A stretch of 6,969 bases of DNA from Sulfurospirillaceae bacterium (GTDB lineage: Bacteria; Campylobacterota; Campylobacteria; Campylobacterales; Sulfurospirillaceae). The translations under genes were made by a program, and so were the position numbers. The stretch's first letter is position 1, and every line of letters begins with the position of its first letter. Location of the stretch: assembly GCA_028705785.1 (NCBI GenBank), contig JAQWCT010000144.1, positions 1-6,969 of the forward strand. The letters run 5' to 3'. Shown piece by piece: positions 5,777 through 6,969 of the stretch. The notes under the pieces are model-generated. The model was given only the letters and a program-made list of their open reading frames with translations, searched no databases and was not told the DNA's origin.

Positions 5777-6010
5777 ATGCAATGCAATATGGAAAAAAAT
5801 GTAGGGAAAACAGATAAAACGATTAGAGGCGTAGCTGGTGTGGCTGTTATTATCGTGGGAATCATTTATGGTAGTTGGTTAGGTCTTATCGGTGTGGTCT
5901 TGCTTTTTACTGCATTTACTGGTTGGTGCCCTGCTTACATACCTTTTAAAATCAATACGGTTTGTAAAGATGACACATCTGGCAATGGTGGATGTGGTTG
6001 TAGTCGATAG
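5777..6010 (+). CDS. DUF2892 (YgaP-type transmembrane domain) small membrane protein
   Basis: This 77-residue protein begins with a conserved NVGKTDKTIRGVAGV stretch, followed by two closely spaced hydrophobic helices (about 17-31 and 34-50) and GWCPAYIPFKINT, the standard DUF2892 ending. The same domain forms the membrane part of E. coli YgaP, where it is fused to a rhodanese; here it stands alone and its function is unknown. The C-terminal tail adds Cys63 and GGCGC (Cys73, Cys75), with Cys51 at the membrane edge and Cys3 near the start, enough for metal or sulfur chemistry, which is inference. AAAGGAG (5765-5771) lies five bases upstream of ATG 5777. The upstream gene is a Crp/Fnr regulator, and the inverted repeat at 5707-5722 suggests control by it. 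A strong terminator follows. Confidence 0.88.
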   Translation: MQCNMEKNVGKTDKTIRGVAGVAVIIVGIIYGSWLGLIGVVLLFTAFTGWCPAYIPFKINTVCKDDTSGNGGCGCSR

Positions 6011-6016
6011 TTCTTT

Positions 6017-6048
6017 GAGGGTTATACCATAACCCTCCTCTTCTTTTC
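6017..6048 (+). terminator. Rho-independent terminator after the DUF2892 gene
   Basis: GAGGGTTAT (6017-6025), loop ACC, ATAACCCTC (6029-6037): a perfect nine-base stem seven bases after the stop codon, followed by a pyrimidine-rich tail (CTCTTCTTTTC). The tail is interrupted by C, so it is not a pure U tract. It separates this unit from leuC. Confidence 0.85.
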
Positions 6049-6069
6049 TTCTCTTAAACCATTTTTCGC

Positions 6070-6075
6070 TAAAAT
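6070..6075 (+). promoter_or_regulatory. putative -10 (TAAAAT) for leuC
   Basis: TAAAAT in CGCTAAAATAC would start transcription near 6082, giving a leader of about 24 bases that contains the TTACATGTAA palindrome and the Shine-Dalgarno. The upstream terminator means leuC needs its own promoter. Confidence 0.5.
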
Positions 6076-6085
6076 ACTTATACTT

Positions 6086-6095
6086 TTACATGTAA
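6086..6095. repeat. TTACATGTAA palindrome (copy upstream of leuC)
   Basis: The 10-base core sits in the leuC leader, about 10 bases after a putative -10. Its right end forms the start of the Shine-Dalgarno TAAGG, as at the Crp/Fnr gene. Confidence 0.8.
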
Positions 6096-6105
6096 GGCTA
6101 AAAAA

Positions 6106-6969
6106 ATGGGTCAAACAATCACTGAAAAAATTTTTAGCGACCATCTTGGTCGTGAGGTTAAAGCTGGCGAAATTATCAAAAGTAAAATCGACATGGTTAT
6201 CGGAAACGATATTACGACACCTATTTCTATTCGTGCTTTTGAAGAGAGTGGTGCTACCAAACTGGCAAATCCTGATGGCTTTAGTATCGTCATGGATCAC
6301 TTCATTCCTGCAAAAGATATTGCCAGTGCCAACCAAGCTAAAATCAGCCGTGAATTTGCGTATAAATACGACCTCAAACACTATTTTGATGAAAAAGATA
6401 TGGGTATCGAACATGCACTTTTACCTGAAAAAGGGCTAGTTGTTTCAGGCGATGTTATCATCGGTGCAGATTCACACACCTGTACGCATGGCGCTCTTGG
6501 TGCATTTGCAACGGGTATGGGTTCGACTGACTTGGCATTTGCGATGATTACGGGTGAAAACTGGTTTAAAATTCCTGAAGCCATCAAAGTGGTTTTCAGT
6601 GGCAAACCCAAACCTTTCGTTTATGGCAAAGATTTGATTTTAGAAGTCATTCGTCAAATCGGCGTTGATGGCGCACTGTATCGAACACTAGAATTTACAG
6701 GTGATACGATTGCATATCTTGATATGGACGATAGATTTTCATTGTGCAATATGGCGATTGAAGCGGGTGCAAAAAATGGCATTATCGCCGTTGATGACAT
6801 CACCAAAGCATTTTTAAGTGATAAAAACTTAGCCAGAGAGCCAAAATTCTTCTACTCTGACGACGATGCGACTTATGTTCAAACGCTTCATATCGATGTG
6901 GCAAATCTTGACCCTGTTATCGCATATCCTCATCTACCCTCCAATGGCAAGTCAATTCGACAAGCAGTT
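6106..6969 (+). CDS. leuC: 3-isopropylmalate dehydratase large subunit, 3' part beyond window
   Basis: The first 288 codons of LeuC, an aconitase-family subunit that with LeuD isomerises 2-isopropylmalate to 3-isopropylmalate in leucine synthesis. Visible family motifs are MDHFIPA (63-69, active-site histidine), GADSHTCTHGALGAFATG (120-137) and NMAIEAGAKNG (215-225). The family is usually about 420 residues long. The cysteines that hold the 4Fe-4S cluster lie in the missing C-terminal third, except possibly the first. The start is ATG 6106 with TAAGG at 6093-6097 (eight-base spacing); the Shine-Dalgarno overlaps the TTACATGTAA palindrome. A related homoaconitase-type substrate range cannot be excluded from this part, but isopropylmalate is the likelier assignment. 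It lies after a terminator, so it begins a new transcription unit, and leuD would be expected nearby outside the window. Confidence 0.93.
   Translation, partial: MGQTITEKIFSDHLGREVKAGEIIKSKIDMVIGNDITTPISIRAFEESGATKLANPDGFSIVMDHFIPAKDIASANQAKISREFAYKYDLKHYFDEKDMGIEHALLPEKGLVVSGDVIIGADSHTCTHGALGAFATGMGSTDLAFAMITGENWFKIPEAIKVVFSGKPKPFVYGKDLILEVIRQIGVDGALYRTLEFTGDTIAYLDMDDRFSLCNMAIEAGAKNGIIAVDDITKAFLSDKNLAREPKFFYSDDDATYVQTLHIDVANLDPVIAYPHLPSNGKSIRQAV

Noticed and set aside
6022..6611. Minus-strand open frames opposite leuC
   Set aside because: Shadows of leuC, which has full aconitase-family motifs on the plus strand; they also run through the terminator.
1..6969. CRISPR array, insertion sequence, tRNA, attachment site
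   Set aside because: Looked for on both strands around the defence-like gene and in all gaps; no spaced repeats, transposase motifs, cloverleaf or target duplications were seen.

Overview
The window reads as AT-rich chromosomal DNA of a campylobacterotan (former epsilonproteobacterium), most likely Sulfurospirillum or a close relative. The clues are a Campylobacter-type small-subunit catalase with an ankyrin gene directly downstream, promoters with a good -10 (often TGnTATAAT-like) but no clear -35, a Crp/Fnr regulator beside a DUF2892 membrane protein, and overall codon and base use. The genus is inferred, not proven.

Layout. (1) Bases 1-1480, minus: N-terminal 493 residues of a SIR2-NB-ARC/STAND protein that runs off the left edge. 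It is the one accessory, defence-like gene and is visibly more AT-rich than its neighbours. (2) 1549-2455, minus: a GNAT acetyltransferase overlapping by 8 bases with an O6-alkylguanine-DNA alkyltransferase (ogt), a two-gene operon upstream of the SIR2 gene. (3) 2564-2968, plus: a gamma-glutamylcyclotransferase-like (AIG2-type) protein, convergent and overlapping by 8 bases with a 52-residue cysteine-containing protein (2961-3119, minus). (4) 3223-4869, minus: katA, then one base after its stop a frameshifted ankyrin-repeat gene, the counterpart of the katA-linked ankyrin/haem-trafficking gene of Campylobacter. (5) 5044-6010, plus: a Crp/Fnr-family regulator divergent from katA, followed by a DUF2892 membrane protein with its own promoter and a strong terminator at 6017-6048. 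(6) 6106 to the right edge, plus: the first 288 codons of leuC.

Most striking non-coding structure: the palindrome TTACATGTAA occurs four times, always intergenic and within about 35 bases of a start codon (2521, 3140, 5024, 6086). At three of these sites it lies directly downstream of a putative -10, where an operator or 5'-UTR element would sit. Separately, a perfect AGTAAC-N4-GTTACT inverted repeat upstream of the DUF2892 gene has Crp/Fnr geometry and sits about 41.5 bases upstream of one plausible transcription start, so it is a candidate target of the neighbouring regulator.

No tRNA, rRNA, insertion sequence, integrase or CRISPR array was seen. No stretch over 300 bases lacks a gene. 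The best candidates for something less described are the SIR2-STAND protein, whose sensor lies outside the window, and the shared palindrome.
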